This document shows positions 26,901 to 37,400 of a DNA stretch of 64,000 nucleotides, piece after piece (the first letter of the stretch is position 1; every line of letters starts with the position of its first letter). The position numbers were made by a program, and so were the translations under genes. The stretch comes from Phocaeicola_A sp045647865 (GTDB lineage Bacteria > Bacteroidota > Bacteroidia > Bacteroidales > Bacteroidaceae): NCBI GenBank assembly GCA_045647865.1, contig JAZRMW010000027.1, forward strand, positions 62,001 through 126,000. The letters are read 5' to 3'. Below the pieces are notes generated by a model. That model saw nothing but the letters and a program-made list of their open reading frames with translations. It did not search any database and was not told where the DNA came from.

Positions 26901-28594
26901 CTGGAAGGGGGCATCGTAACTGTCATGGTCACACGGTCGCTGTTTACGGTACGACTGCTTTCTGAATTCATGGAGAGAGCAATCATAAGTGTTGTAACCA
27001 ATACGACGATACAACCGACAATGGTTGCTGCCGGATAACGCAAACAGGTCTTCAGTAAAACTGCATATATCTGTACTGGACGTTGGTTGATGGACAATTG
27101 CTCATGAAAGACACTTCCTGCTTTGCCACGTTTAAGCATCAAATAGGTTGTCATCGGTATGAACAGTAAGGCAACCATTAATGAGAAAAGCAAGGTTGAA
27201 ATGATAGAAACACCAATGTGCTCACCAATCAGCTTGATATAAACTTCATCTGAAAAAATGAAGGGTAAAAATACTGTGATAGTTGTAAGGGTGGCTGCAA
27301 AAATGGATTTCCACACTTCTCGTGTACCCTGTATTACGGCTTCTTCTGCAGTCTTTCCTCGCGAATGTAAACGATAGATGTTTTCTAAAACAACAATACT
27401 GTTGTCCAATAACATACCTACGGCTAATGCTAATCCTATCAGTGTCAGACTGTTGATAGATATATCATATGTGTAGAATAAGTTAAAAGCTGCAAGAATA
27501 GAGAAGGGGATGGAGAGGGCAATAAAAATTACTAATCGTATATTGTGGAGGAAGAACCACAATATAATAATAGCCAAGATTCCTCCACTAATACCCAATT
27601 CTACAACCTGGTCAATGTTGGTTTCGATTGCATCGGCAGAGTTGGACTGAATTACTAACTCTATGTCTTGTGACATGAATTCTTTATTCAATCTGTCGAT
27701 GCAGACTTTGGCTTTCTCTGACAATTCGAGCAGATTTACTTGGGCATCGTTGACCAATGTTACAGAGATGGCTTCTTTGCCATTTACACGGCTCAGAGTG
27801 GTTTCCTCCTTCAAATCAAAAAAGATGGTTGCTATGTCTTTCAGATATACAGGACCTGGCGCTACAATAACATTTTCAATTTCTGAAATGTGATCGTAGT
27901 TTGCATCCAAATGGACATAATAACGAAGGTCCGGCTCATTTACATATCCGAGAAAAGTGCGTTCTTGGTTATATTGGGACAGGACTTGGCTGATACGCGA
28001 AGGTGTTATTTTCAAAGCTGTCAATGCTGCTTCGTTCACGCGGATTTCAATGGCTTTCTCTCTACCTCCATAAACATTGACTGCTGCGACACCATCAATG
28101 TTTTCTAATTGAGGTTTCAATTCTTTATCCACTAAACTACGTAAACGATCAACACCACCAGAACCTCGGACTTGGAGGGTCATAAAATTATTGTTGACAC
28201 CTGTTACATTCGCCTTTTCAACCGTTACAGTGAATCCCTCCGGAAGAGAAGGAAGAATGTTGTTCACTCTTTCTTGTAATTTGAGGATGGTATATTTTAA
28301 ATTCATACCTTTATTGAAATCTATACGCAGACGTCCTTGACGGTTACCTGCTTCAGATTCGATGTGCTCAACACCTTCAATGGTGCTGACCACACCTTCC
28401 AATGGTATGATAACTTGAGATTCCATATATGCAGGATTCACATCCTGACGAGAGGAAACCTGAATATATAACATCGGCAATTCTGCATTGGGAAGCATCT
28501 CCACCTTCAGGTGTTTATAGGAAACATATCCGAGCATGGATATGGCTATAAACAACATGCAGATTGTAATTATTCTCTTTATAACAAAGTTCAT
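23903..28594 (-). CDS. RND efflux pump fused to an ABC ATPase through a membrane linker
   Basis: One uninterrupted 1563-residue frame. Residues 1-1030 are a complete RND pump of the HAE/AcrB type: 12 helices, two periplasmic loops, helix-4 motif GLALAVGMLLDNSIVVLENI (D397-N398 where AcrB has Asp-Asp), helix-10 GVVVNNGIILIDY (Asn where AcrB has Lys). Two more helices follow (about 1042-1090). Residues 1101-1112 (IVIEIRNLVKIY) look like the first strand of an ABC ATPase, but a ~180-residue insert with about four helices (1147-1252) intervenes before the domain resumes at FKALRGVSFDI. Walker A GPNGAGKST is 1310-1318, Q-loop Gln 1357, signature SGGMKQR 1411-1417, Walker B ILVVDEPTAGLD 1430-1441, switch His 1466; all intact. 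The ATPase half closely resembles the free ATPase at 37847-38743 (both have ERIRFRNLL after GLDP). A pump with both proton-type and ATP-type motors is the inference. Confidence 0.93.
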   Translation of the reverse strand: MNFVIKRIITICMLFIAISMLGYVSYKHLKVEMLPNAELPMLYIQVSSRQDVNPAYMESQVIIPLEGVVSTIEGVEHIESEAGNRQGRLRIDFNKGMNLKYTILKLQERVNNILPSLPEGFTVTVEKANVTGVNNNFMTLQVRGSGGVDRLRSLVDKELKPQLENIDGVAAVNVYGGREKAIEIRVNEAALTALKITPSRISQVLSQYNQERTFLGYVNEPDLRYYVHLDANYDHISEIENVIVAPGPVYLKDIATIFFDLKEETTLSRVNGKEAISVTLVNDAQVNLLELSEKAKVCIDRLNKEFMSQDIELVIQSNSADAIETNIDQVVELGISGGILAIIILWFFLHNIRLVIFIALSIPFSILAAFNLFYTYDISINSLTLIGLALAVGMLLDNSIVVLENIYRLHSRGKTAEEAVIQGTREVWKSIFAATLTTITVFLPFIFSDEVYIKLIGEHIGVSIISTLLFSLMVALLFIPMTTYLMLKRGKAGSVFHEQLSINQRPVQIYAVLLKTCLRYPAATIVGCIVVLVTTLMIALSMNSESSRTVNSDRVTMTVTMPPSSTLEYSEKIVSLLESKLDSFPEKEDVISRIEEEAASITMTLKEDYYKYGGRDISDIISDLNRRMRIPNIWVRISAGASQASESGAMTAMNNFMSILGVGDNSERIVIKGSDFEMMDVIAEDIRYYLDEMDFIASTWTTNPGRRREIHLTFDPVLLASYDISRQNITSGLNSLGRELSTGTNLKLGTEEYEIVIKENLTKEQEEKLQNMPKTVDDLRRIMIEDANGGLHELASLANIKYTRDISRINRVNRDREITVTYTIDQSEDLPKDVLEGYRDEIDQLIAGYNLPSGIAIEAVRTDESMTEFKFLIMASLILIFMILASVFQSVSTPFVLLFTIPLAAIGSLLGLLITGGTLLNANTLTGFLILLGVVVNNGIILIDYANILRKRGYGRNRALITSGFSRLRPILITTITTVIAMLPMAMGDTDYAGAIGAPFAVTVIGGLSFSALLTLVLIPTVYLSMENILRWYRSLSPYLHTLHAVIFVLGVIYIYTRVDGIFIQLLYLMALTSLIPGCTWFIMSSIRLANAHVIKEDESIVIEIRNLVKIYDRAPLFERQWISGLKIRRRLGLDRKFHQLGDFLPILWQVVVFAFFAYMAAFYLESSFWIVVMTFIVCAGLYHIWGMVRKYIGYRLPEKKRMLKRIHHFIYFGLPVLTLYFLYQRGIEASATIVMGVVWALGIAVNLTSAYLYDNNINVERLTGRFAETRRTLFLLVKSIPIIGRRRTPFKALRGVSFDIKTGMFGLLGPNGAGKSTMMRIITGILDQSYGTIWINGMNTLEYREELQSLIGFLPQEFGMYENMSAWDFLNYQAILKGITDNKVRKERLEYVLKSVHMFERKDNKIGSFSGGMKQRIGIALILLHLPRILVVDEPTAGLDPRERIRFRNLLVELSRDRIVIFSTHIIEDIASSCNQVAVINRGLLKYYGEPMDMIKMAENKVWTFNIPPNEISQLDSKLIVNNMMDGNQIKVRYISPTCPREGAVLVEANLEDAYLCLLKEI

Positions 28595-28624
28595 AACTTT
28601 ACTTACAATTTACAATGTATGATT

Positions 28625-31600
28625 TCAACCTGTAACCTTCTTTTTCATTTGCTCCATCAGGTAGTATACACATGGAATGACAATCAAACTAAGTAAGGTT
28701 GATGTCACCAGACCACCTATAACGGCAATAGCCATCGGTGCACGCAAAGATGCACCATCGCCAAATGCGATAGCCATTGGCAGAAGGGATAGAATAGTTG
28801 TCAGACTGGTCATAAGGATAGGACGTATGCGTTGACCTGCAGCTGCAATGATGGCATCATCTAAACGGTTATATCCATCTTTAAGCTGATTGATACGGTC
28901 CACCAAAATAATAGAGTTGTTTACAGCGATACCACTCAACATGATGATTCCTATGACTCCCATGATGTTGATGGTTGTGTTTGTAATAAAAAACAACCAA
29001 ATGGCTCCAACCAAAGCTAACGGAATCGTCAGCAAAATGGTAAACGGGTGCAATAATGATTCAAATTGAGATGCCATTACCATGTAAACTAAAACAACAG
29101 AAAGTACTAAGGCTAAGATTAATCCTCCCATAGATTCTTGTCGCTTTTCTTCTTCACCAGTAACTGTGATTGAATAATTTACAGGAAGCTCAAAATCTTT
29201 CAATGCTTCACGAATGACAGTAGCAACTTCACTCAAAGAATAACCTTCATCCAAATTCGCTGTAACTTTAGCTATACGGTTTTGATTGCGCCGATAAATT
29301 TCTTTGGGTGCAATATCTTGACGTATATCTACCAATTCAACCAAACGGAATTTCTGTTCTCCACTGGTGATAATCATATCGTTCAGTCCAGCTAATGTTA
29401 TTTCAGGAACTTTAATCTTGATGTCTCTCATTTCACCCTTGTAGTCCATTTGTCCCGCATTGATACCAGAAAGCTGTTCTTGAATCTGTGAAATAATGGT
29501 GCTTACATTCAAATTATTCATACTTGCAATAGAACGGTTCACGGTTAGAATCATTTCAGGTGCACCATCTTCTATGGAATTGGTAACGTTGAATAGTCCG
29601 TCAATCTGCTCTACACGTTCTTTCACAGCTTGTGTGATTTGGGAGATTTCATCTAACTCTTCACCTTTTATTTCAATGACAACAGGAGCATCTTCTGTGC
29701 CCATCAATGACCCTAAAGAATTTTCTTCTTGCAGGAATGACATTTCCAATCCTTCAATGTTTTGCGTGTTGACAAATAATTGTTCAATCAATCCTTCAGG
29801 AGTAAACTTTGAATCTTTTGATAAGTTTACTTTTATGTGGGCCGTATTTTCTCCATCAAAGATGTCTTTGCCTGCATTTCCTCCAGGTCCGACATGGCTA
29901 TATACTGTGCATAGAGAATCTTGTGTGAGTTCAAAAATCAAATTCTCAATGGATTCAACTGTTGATGCTGTGCGCTCAAGACGTGTCCCTTCATTCATTT
30001 TGACCTTGATACTGAATGAGTGGCCTTCTGCTTTAGGCATGAATTCGGCACCAATGAAGGGAACTAATAGACTTGTTCCAACAATTAATAAAACGGAAAC
30101 AACAACTACAGTCCAACGCTTTTCTATAATCTTAGCCAATATACCAGTATACCATTCGATTAACTTGTTTTGAGATTCAGGATTAATAGATTCTTGCATT
30201 CCTGTGTTTACAGTTGCAGAAGAAGATTTTCTAAATACCCGTTCATACAATGTTGGAATAACTAATATCGCAACAAAGAGAGATGATAATAGTGAGAATG
30301 TAACAGTCCATGCTTGATCTTTGAACAATTCTCCAGAGGCTCCCTGTAAATATACAATAGGTAAGAATACAACAATAGTTGTCAGTGTAGAAGCGATAAT
30401 AGCGCTTCCCACTTCGCTACTTCCTTGGATTACAGCTTCTTTAACAGATAAACCTTTTTCTTGATTACGGAAAATGCTTTCGATAACTACAATGGCATTG
30501 TCCACTAACATACCTGCGCCAAGAGCTAGACCTCCCAATGTCATTATATTCAATGTCAATCCATTGAAAAACATTAGATTGAATGTAGCAATGATTGATA
30601 TAGGTATTGCTAAAGATATGATTAAAGTTACCTTGAAACGGCGTAAGAATACGTAAAGTATAATAATCGCAAGAATTATACCTAATACAGCACTATCCTT
30701 TACTTCACCAATAGAGTTATTGATAAAGGTTCCTTGATTGCTTACAATGTTAAAATGATAACCAGGCAATGCTTTTTCGATGATGTCTAATCTTTCGGTA
30801 ACTCCTTGAACAGCAAGAACTGTATTGAAACGCATTTCCTTATATACGGACAAGCCAATGCAACGTTGTCCGTTGATTCGAACAATGTTCTCAGGCATTT
30901 CATTTTCAAAGTAGATTTCTGCAACATCTTTCATGTAGATTGGAGCTTTGCTGATGGCTGCAAATTCAGAGTTGATAGCTACTCCGCTTGTTGCTTCAGT
31001 CTCTTTATATCCAACAATGATGTTCCCAAAATCATCTTCTGTATTCAACATGTTCACACCACTGACGATGTATTGTGTGCCCATTTCTGTTACACGACCA
31101 CCACTGATGCGCTGATTCTCTTCTTGGATTTTAGATGAAAGCGAATTGATATTCAAACCATATGCATCCAGTTTGTAAGGGTTTGTCTTAATGATGAGGT
31201 TACTTACTTCATCTCCTGAAAGAACCACATCAGCAATACCTTCTACACGTACTAATTCATTACGGACATATGAGTCAGCCACTTTACGGAGTTCTGCCAT
31301 GTCTGTGATATTCGTATGGCTCATTCCGACAAGGATGATTGGATCCGTATTGGGGTCGTTTTGAGTAATTTGTAATTCGCTGATGGCATCATCTTGTGCA
31401 AAACTGTTCATTGCTTTCTGTAAGTCCAGAAACGCTTCGTCCATATCCTTGTTCCAAGTATATTCGACAGTCATTTGTGCACTACCGGATTTAATGATTG
31501 TAGAGACGCCTATGACATCTTGCTGGCGGATAGCCATAGCTTCCATACGTTCTACGAATTGTTTCTCAATCTCTTCAGGTGGCCTTTCACCTGCATTGAT

Positions 31601-31747
31601 TTCTACAAAGAGTTTCGGAGAATTGAGATCCGGCAACAAATCTACACTTAATTTGTCGTATGATATTTTACCCAACAGACCGATAGCCAGTACCATCATA
31701 AGTATGGTGACTGGGTTCTCTACTGCCAATGTTATGAACTTTTTCAT
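28625..31747 (-). CDS. RND efflux pump, stand-alone
   Basis: A 1040-residue inner-membrane RND transporter of normal length, without an ATPase extension. It has N-terminal helix VTILMMVLAIGLLGKISY, porter domain I (about 40-330), helices 2-6 with GGLALGAGMLVDNAIVVIESI (D416-N417), porter domain II (about 555-860), and C-terminal helices with SGIAVNNSIILVDR. As in the fused pump, the second Asp of helix 4 and the Lys of helix 10 of AcrB are Asn, so proton coupling must rely on the remaining Asp. It lies 30 bases upstream of the fusion gene and 39 bases after the adaptor gene. The two RND proteins probably form a hetero-oligomeric pump, as MdtB/MdtC do; that is inference. Confidence 0.94.
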   Translation of the reverse strand: MKKFITLAVENPVTILMMVLAIGLLGKISYDKLSVDLLPDLNSPKLFVEINAGERPPEEIEKQFVERMEAMAIRQQDVIGVSTIIKSGSAQMTVEYTWNKDMDEAFLDLQKAMNSFAQDDAISELQITQNDPNTDPIILVGMSHTNITDMAELRKVADSYVRNELVRVEGIADVVLSGDEVSNLIIKTNPYKLDAYGLNINSLSSKIQEENQRISGGRVTEMGTQYIVSGVNMLNTEDDFGNIIVGYKETEATSGVAINSEFAAISKAPIYMKDVAEIYFENEMPENIVRINGQRCIGLSVYKEMRFNTVLAVQGVTERLDIIEKALPGYHFNIVSNQGTFINNSIGEVKDSAVLGIILAIIILYVFLRRFKVTLIISLAIPISIIATFNLMFFNGLTLNIMTLGGLALGAGMLVDNAIVVIESIFRNQEKGLSVKEAVIQGSSEVGSAIIASTLTTIVVFLPIVYLQGASGELFKDQAWTVTFSLLSSLFVAILVIPTLYERVFRKSSSATVNTGMQESINPESQNKLIEWYTGILAKIIEKRWTVVVVSVLLIVGTSLLVPFIGAEFMPKAEGHSFSIKVKMNEGTRLERTASTVESIENLIFELTQDSLCTVYSHVGPGGNAGKDIFDGENTAHIKVNLSKDSKFTPEGLIEQLFVNTQNIEGLEMSFLQEENSLGSLMGTEDAPVVIEIKGEELDEISQITQAVKERVEQIDGLFNVTNSIEDGAPEMILTVNRSIASMNNLNVSTIISQIQEQLSGINAGQMDYKGEMRDIKIKVPEITLAGLNDMIITSGEQKFRLVELVDIRQDIAPKEIYRRNQNRIAKVTANLDEGYSLSEVATVIREALKDFELPVNYSITVTGEEEKRQESMGGLILALVLSVVLVYMVMASQFESLLHPFTILLTIPLALVGAIWLFFITNTTINIMGVIGIIMLSGIAVNNSIILVDRINQLKDGYNRLDDAIIAAAGQRIRPILMTSLTTILSLLPMAIAFGDGASLRAPMAIAVIGGLVTSTLLSLIVIPCVYYLMEQMKKKVTG

Positions 31748-31786
31748 AAATTATACCTTAATATATATGGTAAATTATAGACGAAA

Positions 31787-32845
31787 TTATTTTTGTATTT
31801 TCACTTTACTTCCGTCACGTAAAGTTTCATATCCTCGTGTTACCAATTGGTCTTGCAGATTTAATCCTTCCAAAACTTCGATATTGTCATTATCTTCAAG
31901 TCCTGTACGAATGTTTCTCCATAATGCAATGCCGCGTTCTACAACAAACACGTATTTACGACCTCTGTTATTCATTACGATTTCTTTGGGGATAACAATG
32001 GTGTTCTCTGCTTGATCCACTACAATGTCAGCTTTCACAAACATACCAGGTCTCAATTTTAAATCTTTGTTATCAATGAGTAACTTTCCCTTGAATGTAC
32101 GTGTTTCAGGACTGATAGCAGGAGATAATTCACTGATTTTTCCTTGGATTGTATCCTTAGGAAGAGTGTAATGGGTGATGGCTACTTCTTGACCAGGTTT
32201 TACCTCGTTGATTGCACTTTCTGGCAGATTGATTTCCATAATCATCTGCTCATAATTCATGATAGATGCAATACTTGAACCCGAAGCCAATTCTACATCC
32301 TTAGTATAATGTGGTAAATTAACAATAATACCAGTGAAAGGAGCCTTCACATTCATCTTATCCAAACTGATGAGGGCATTTTCATAACTGTATTTAGCAT
32401 TCGTAATGGTTACTTCTGCATTGCGGACTTCACTTTGGGTGACTCCTCCCTTTTCATATAGAGCACGTTTCTTAATTTCATCCTGTTCTGCAATTTCCAA
32501 AGATAGTTTCTTTGAATCAATAGCAATATCATTTTCGTATTGTTTGCTACTTAATTTGGCAATAGTTTCCCCTGCCATTACTTTGTCTCCCAATTTGAAT
32601 GGTTGTTTTGTGCGGGGGTTGATTTGCAGATGGTATTCTCCTGCCATTTCTGAGGTCAGTTCAACTTCTGCAATAGATAAAGCAGTACCACTTGTGGTAT
32701 TATATTTTTTAATAAAACTTTCTTGAACTTCCGTTACGGATACAGGTGATGCAAGTTCTACAGTACTTCCTGATTGTTGGTTACTGCATGCAGTCATTAG
32801 CATGTGAGAAAGGAGTATGGCGGAAAAAAAATGTTTCTGTTTCAT
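31787..32845 (-). CDS. Lipoprotein periplasmic adaptor (HlyD/AcrA type)
   Basis: A 352-residue membrane-fusion protein with a lipoprotein signal (MKQKHFFSAILLSHMLMTAC, Cys 20 as lipidation site). It has a short alpha-hairpin (about 115-160, DEIKKRALYEKGGVTQSEVRNAEVTITNAK) between lipoyl halves, LKPFTGII-like sequence NVKAPFTGIIVNLPH, a beta-barrel region and a C-terminal segment ending VTRGYETLRDGSKVKIQK. It would link the RND pumps to the TolC channel encoded 66 bases upstream. Confidence 0.93.
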   Translation of the reverse strand: MKQKHFFSAILLSHMLMTACSNQQSGSTVELASPVSVTEVQESFIKKYNTTSGTALSIAEVELTSEMAGEYHLQINPRTKQPFKLGDKVMAGETIAKLSSKQYENDIAIDSKKLSLEIAEQDEIKKRALYEKGGVTQSEVRNAEVTITNAKYSYENALISLDKMNVKAPFTGIIVNLPHYTKDVELASGSSIASIMNYEQMIMEINLPESAINEVKPGQEVAITHYTLPKDTIQGKISELSPAISPETRTFKGKLLIDNKDLKLRPGMFVKADIVVDQAENTIVIPKEIVMNNRGRKYVFVVERGIALWRNIRTGLEDNDNIEVLEGLNLQDQLVTRGYETLRDGSKVKIQK

Positions 32846-32911
32846 ATGACAGTTTTATTTTATTGTTTTTTGATTGTTTGAATATTTGGATTAAGTTTTG
32901 CTCTCTTTGTT

Positions 32912-34396
32912 TTAATCTTCTGTTTCTTGAGGTATTACGCTCATAGGGACAATAGGTTTATCGTTTTCAAAATCATATAAAGAGATAATTTTGAGGTTGA
33001 GTAATTCCAATTTATAATTGATGAGCGTAGAAACGTATGACATCTTTTGGTTGGATAACTGGGTCTGGAACTGATTCATTTCCATACCTGTCAACTCGCC
33101 ATTTCGGTATCTTTCTGCATTCAAGTCATAGGTAAGTTGTGCATTTTTTACACTTTGTCCTGCAATATTGATTTGTGCTTCCAAATTCTTTAAACTTCGA
33201 CAACTTCTACGTACTGCCATTTCTATGGATTTCTTTTCTTCTTGTGTATCCATGTCGTACATCTTAATGGCTAACTCTTGCGCCTTGATGCGTGCTCTAC
33301 GTTCCCCCCAATCAAAAATGGGAACACTTAATGAGACGGATACACGTGGATTATTTGTCGGGTGATCATAAATGTTATTTAATTTTTCATGGTCTCCAGT
33401 GATACCTACTGATAATGAGATACTTCCGTCTAAACTGTTCATCTCCTTTATTTGTTTCATTTGGATGTCCAATTCAGTACGTGATATTTCACGTTGTCTC
33501 AATTCTAATCGTGAAGCCAATGCACTATGTATAGCTGTAAACATGTCAATTTTAACAGGTTCTGCAGATATTTCAGCAGTAATATCAAGTTCCGTATCAA
33601 TGTCGATGCCTAAGATTTTTTTCAGTTCATCCTTTGCATTTTCTAATGAAACATTTCGGTTATCTACTGTAGAAATAGCCGTGGCGACATTCAACTCGGC
33701 TTGGTAAAGTTCGTCTCGTGCTGCGAGGTCTGCATCCACTTTGTTTTTTATAATGTCAAAATTCTGTTGGGCATCCTTGAGTTCCGCTTGACTGATTTCA
33801 AGATTGTTCTTGGCTGTATATACATTATAGAAAGATGAAGTTATGGAACTTTCAAGGCTCAGACGACGTAATGCATAATTGATGAGTGCATTTTCATAAT
33901 CAAGCTCTATACTTCTAAGGTCAACCTTGGTCCTATTATATGTAAACAATGGTTGGTTGATGCTTAAATAAAGGTCGTTACTGAATGCTTTGTTTTCATT
34001 CATAGCGTCATTGACACCTGTACTGGTATTACTTTGCCAACCAAATTTGTTGTTCAATGATACGGTTGCATCGGTCCAGATGATGGGTTGGGTAATGCTG
34101 AATGTTCCGTTTGATGAGAAAGACTCATTGGTGTACCATTGTGAGAACCGATTGTCAAACGAACGGTTGTTACTATAAGTAAACGGATTCAGTGTAAATG
34201 CAAATTTTGATTTTAATGATGCCCTTTGTGCTTCCAGACTAAGTTTGTATCGTTCCAGATTGATTAGGGCATTTTGCAATTCGGGACTGTGGTCGATACT
34301 GTATTCCAAAGCATCTTCCAAGGTCAGCTTCATTTGTGCATGCATGGAGAGGCATCCAAGAAATAGGGAGTATGCGATGCATGCAGTTTTTTTCAT
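32912..34396 (-). CDS. TolC-family outer-membrane efflux channel (2 of 3)
   Basis: About 494 residues if started at MKKTACIAYSLFLGCLSMHAQ, which gives a clean signal peptide; an ATG four codons earlier (34408) is also possible. The first OEP repeat opens with MKLTLEDALEYSIDHSPELQNALINLERY, and the second half contains a typical coiled region ending RYRNGELTGMEMNQFQTQLSNQKMSYVSTLINYKLELLNL. It serves as outer-membrane exit for the RND-ABC cluster, between the ABC-2 permease gene and the adaptor gene. Confidence 0.92.
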   Translation of the reverse strand: MKKTACIAYSLFLGCLSMHAQMKLTLEDALEYSIDHSPELQNALINLERYKLSLEAQRASLKSKFAFTLNPFTYSNNRSFDNRFSQWYTNESFSSNGTFSITQPIIWTDATVSLNNKFGWQSNTSTGVNDAMNENKAFSNDLYLSINQPLFTYNRTKVDLRSIELDYENALINYALRRLSLESSITSSFYNVYTAKNNLEISQAELKDAQQNFDIIKNKVDADLAARDELYQAELNVATAISTVDNRNVSLENAKDELKKILGIDIDTELDITAEISAEPVKIDMFTAIHSALASRLELRQREISRTELDIQMKQIKEMNSLDGSISLSVGITGDHEKLNNIYDHPTNNPRVSVSLSVPIFDWGERRARIKAQELAIKMYDMDTQEEKKSIEMAVRRSCRSLKNLEAQINIAGQSVKNAQLTYDLNAERYRNGELTGMEMNQFQTQLSNQKMSYVSTLINYKLELLNLKIISLYDFENDKPIVPMSVIPQETED

Positions 34397-34451
34397 TGAT
34401 CGTAGCATATTATGTATCTTTTTTTGTTTTTATTCTTTTTAGATTTGGATT

Positions 34452-37400
34452 CTATTTCTTTACAAGTTTTACGGCATCTGCAGTAATCATGTTCAGTTCG
34501 CTTTCATCGGTAAGACGTACAACTAAAGTGTCACCAATCAAACCGTATGTGTCAATTAAATTCCATCCGTCATCGGCTCGGCGCATATTGATTTCCGCTT
34601 TTGCTTCGTAATCGTCTGCTTCGGATGTCACAACAAAGTGATAATAATATTTCTTTCGTCCCCATCTGTTTTCTCTTCTCAATTGTTCGGGACGTCGTAC
34701 ATGATAATACAGTTCATAACGGCCTGCACTTGGTACCGGGATTTTCCATTCTGCGTATTGGTTGCCTTTTCCTGAACGGATAATGGCTGCCGAACGAATA
34801 GATTCTCCATAATAGTTCTGGTCGGTAGTCATTGTCCACCGTGCCGGAGATCTCCATTCATTGATTCCTACATATTTGAAGCTTTCTTCTTCACTATTTT
34901 TATTTATCCATTCTTCAAGATAACCAGATGGAGGGGGTACTGATAATGTAAACAATGCAGAATCTTCGTTGTCAACTATAATTTCTTCTTTATTACTTAA
35001 GAATTGTTCAGACAAGAGGTATTCCCCTTCTTCTGTAATGGTATAGACCTCTTCTACACGATTGTTTCGTAACGTAACCTGTGCAGGTAAGTTCTTTGAG
35101 AATAACGTGTTTACGATGAATGTTCCAGGATTTTCTTCCCAATGTGATACAATCCGTTTGGTCTCATGTGGATTGAAATCTATAATCCACTCGGTCGGTT
35201 TTTCTTGCCCGTTGAAAAACTGGTCATCTCCATTATTGGACCAGAATTGTAATTTCAAATTGACACTTCCTGCCCTGTCGGATTTATTGGTAATAATAAT
35301 TTCTGCTTGATAGATTTCTTGCGTTTCAGTTTCAATCCTTGTGACATTGGGAGTTCCGATAATGAACTCGGCAAGCTCAGCCTTTTTATTCCATTCTTTG
35401 AGTTGGCTCCTCAAATCTGTATCTGCAATGTGTCCCAAAGTGTCCAAAAGTGATTCGAACGACAAGTTGCGGAACTCGTTGTTGCTGATGTGTTCGAAGA
35501 GGGTATCTCTGAACGCTTGTACTCCTAAATTCCGTTCTGCATTCAAGAATAATCTTTTTCCTTGTAATTTAATGAGATTATTAATCAGCTCACGGTGTTC
35601 GATACTGTTCTGTAATTCTTTGAATGTGTTTGTTTGCATGAGCATCAAGGATTTTTCGTCATCGCTCAATCCATTGATATTTCTCATCCAATTGTTATTC
35701 CTTCCGCTATTGTCTTGTAGAAGAAGTTCTATCAATCGATTAGCTACGGGCCATTCGGTTGAATAGATATTGTATCGGAAATTGTACATTTGTGGAAAAA
35801 TGTAGAAGGGACTTTCTTTCATTGTGATGCTGTTTCTTCCCATCTGTCCGGTTCTGAAATCCATTCCTGCATTTTGATCCATCATGAACAAAAGCATGTC
35901 ACGCATGATGTTCATTTCAATGTCGTAGTCAGTCATGCTTCCTCCGCGTCTTCCTCCGCGTCCACCACCTCTTTGATTGCCTTCCTTGCGCCTTTTCTTT
36001 TGTCCTTTGACATCGAACCGCCAGTTGTTGTACATCTTTTCTGGTACGAGTACCATTTCTGGTTGCATTTGTTCTTGAGCTTGTGTCCATGTACGGGAAT
36101 AGCCTGCAAAATGTGCGGGTACTTCTATAATAGAAAAACGGTTGAAGGGGTAGTACATATTAACAAGTCTTTCATAAGAATAACGGACATCATCAATAAT
36201 AAATGGAATTGTATCCTTGATAAGGCTTAATTCTTCGCTGAAGAAGTCGTGCCCGTCAATGTACCATACAGCATACTCCGTTCCTTCTACCTCGATGGAG
36301 TAATTCTTGTAATCTCCAATGATGAGAGACAATGACTGTAATGGGTATTCTGGTGTGAAATAGGTTGTCAAAGAGTCTGCTCCCATCTCACGTTTACCTT
36401 GAGACATGGCAGAAAGTCCATTGTTTGGTGTCACTGCTAATTTGAAATTGGTAAAATAGCTCTGTTGCCAATCCGGGCTTTGATCGCTGTAGCAAACGCC
36501 TGGACGGGGATACCAATACGATTCAGGAGTGAGTAAGGTGTATTCCTCTGTTTGATAAGCATATCGTTTGCCAATATTGAATGTGTTCATGAACTTCTCC
36601 TGTTCTATCAGTAGTTCTTCGGGAATATCCAAATAACAGATTCGTTCATCAACAATGCCATTGTATTCTATGTTGAAATTTACGCGTTCATCAGCTTGTA
36701 CTTCGTATGGGAATGTAATCCATAACAGATGTTCTTGGCGTTTGAATTGTAGTGCCTCTCCATTCATGCTGACTGAAGTGACGTGGAATCCAGGGTTGAG
36801 CGTAAATGTAAAGGTTTCCGCCGCTTTTATAGGAGTGGCTGATATATTGGCCTTGAATGTTAGTATTTCTTCTTTTTGTACAACTTCGATTTTACAAGAA
36901 TCAAGTTCCATTTTGGGGTCTGTCACATGTTGATTGTTCAGAGCGACCAAATGTTGTTGGAAGTTCTCTTTTTGAATATATTGGCTGATGTGATGATACA
37001 TACATCCTATAGCAGCCAATAGGAATACGGCCGAAGCTGCCCGCCAAGGATAGAGGGCGCGTGGAGAATTGGGTAATCGGCGGAACAAAGAAATACTGCA
37101 CAGGATAAATCCAAAACCTAACAACAGGTAGAGTACACGGTGTATAATGAGGGATTGGAGGTCGGCAAAACCTGTGATGGTGGATTTCAACAAAGGAATG
37201 TTGAAACCCATATAATCGAATAGGTAATAACATTTGTCTCCGATGTAGAACAGAGTAAGTCCTATATACCCCAACAGAATGACAAACGTCAACGCTTGAT
37301 TCTTGATAATCAACATCAAAAAGGTGGATAAACCAATGATGTAGATGAGCGTAGGAATGTTTAATATCAAGAAATATAGGATAAAACTTAATGGGGAAAC

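Noticed and set aside
23903..28594. Assembly artefact joining an RND gene to an ABC gene
   Set aside because: The frame is continuous, linker helices and composition match both sides, and both halves keep all functional motifs; a chance join with an in-frame split ATPase strand is unlikely, though reads should confirm.
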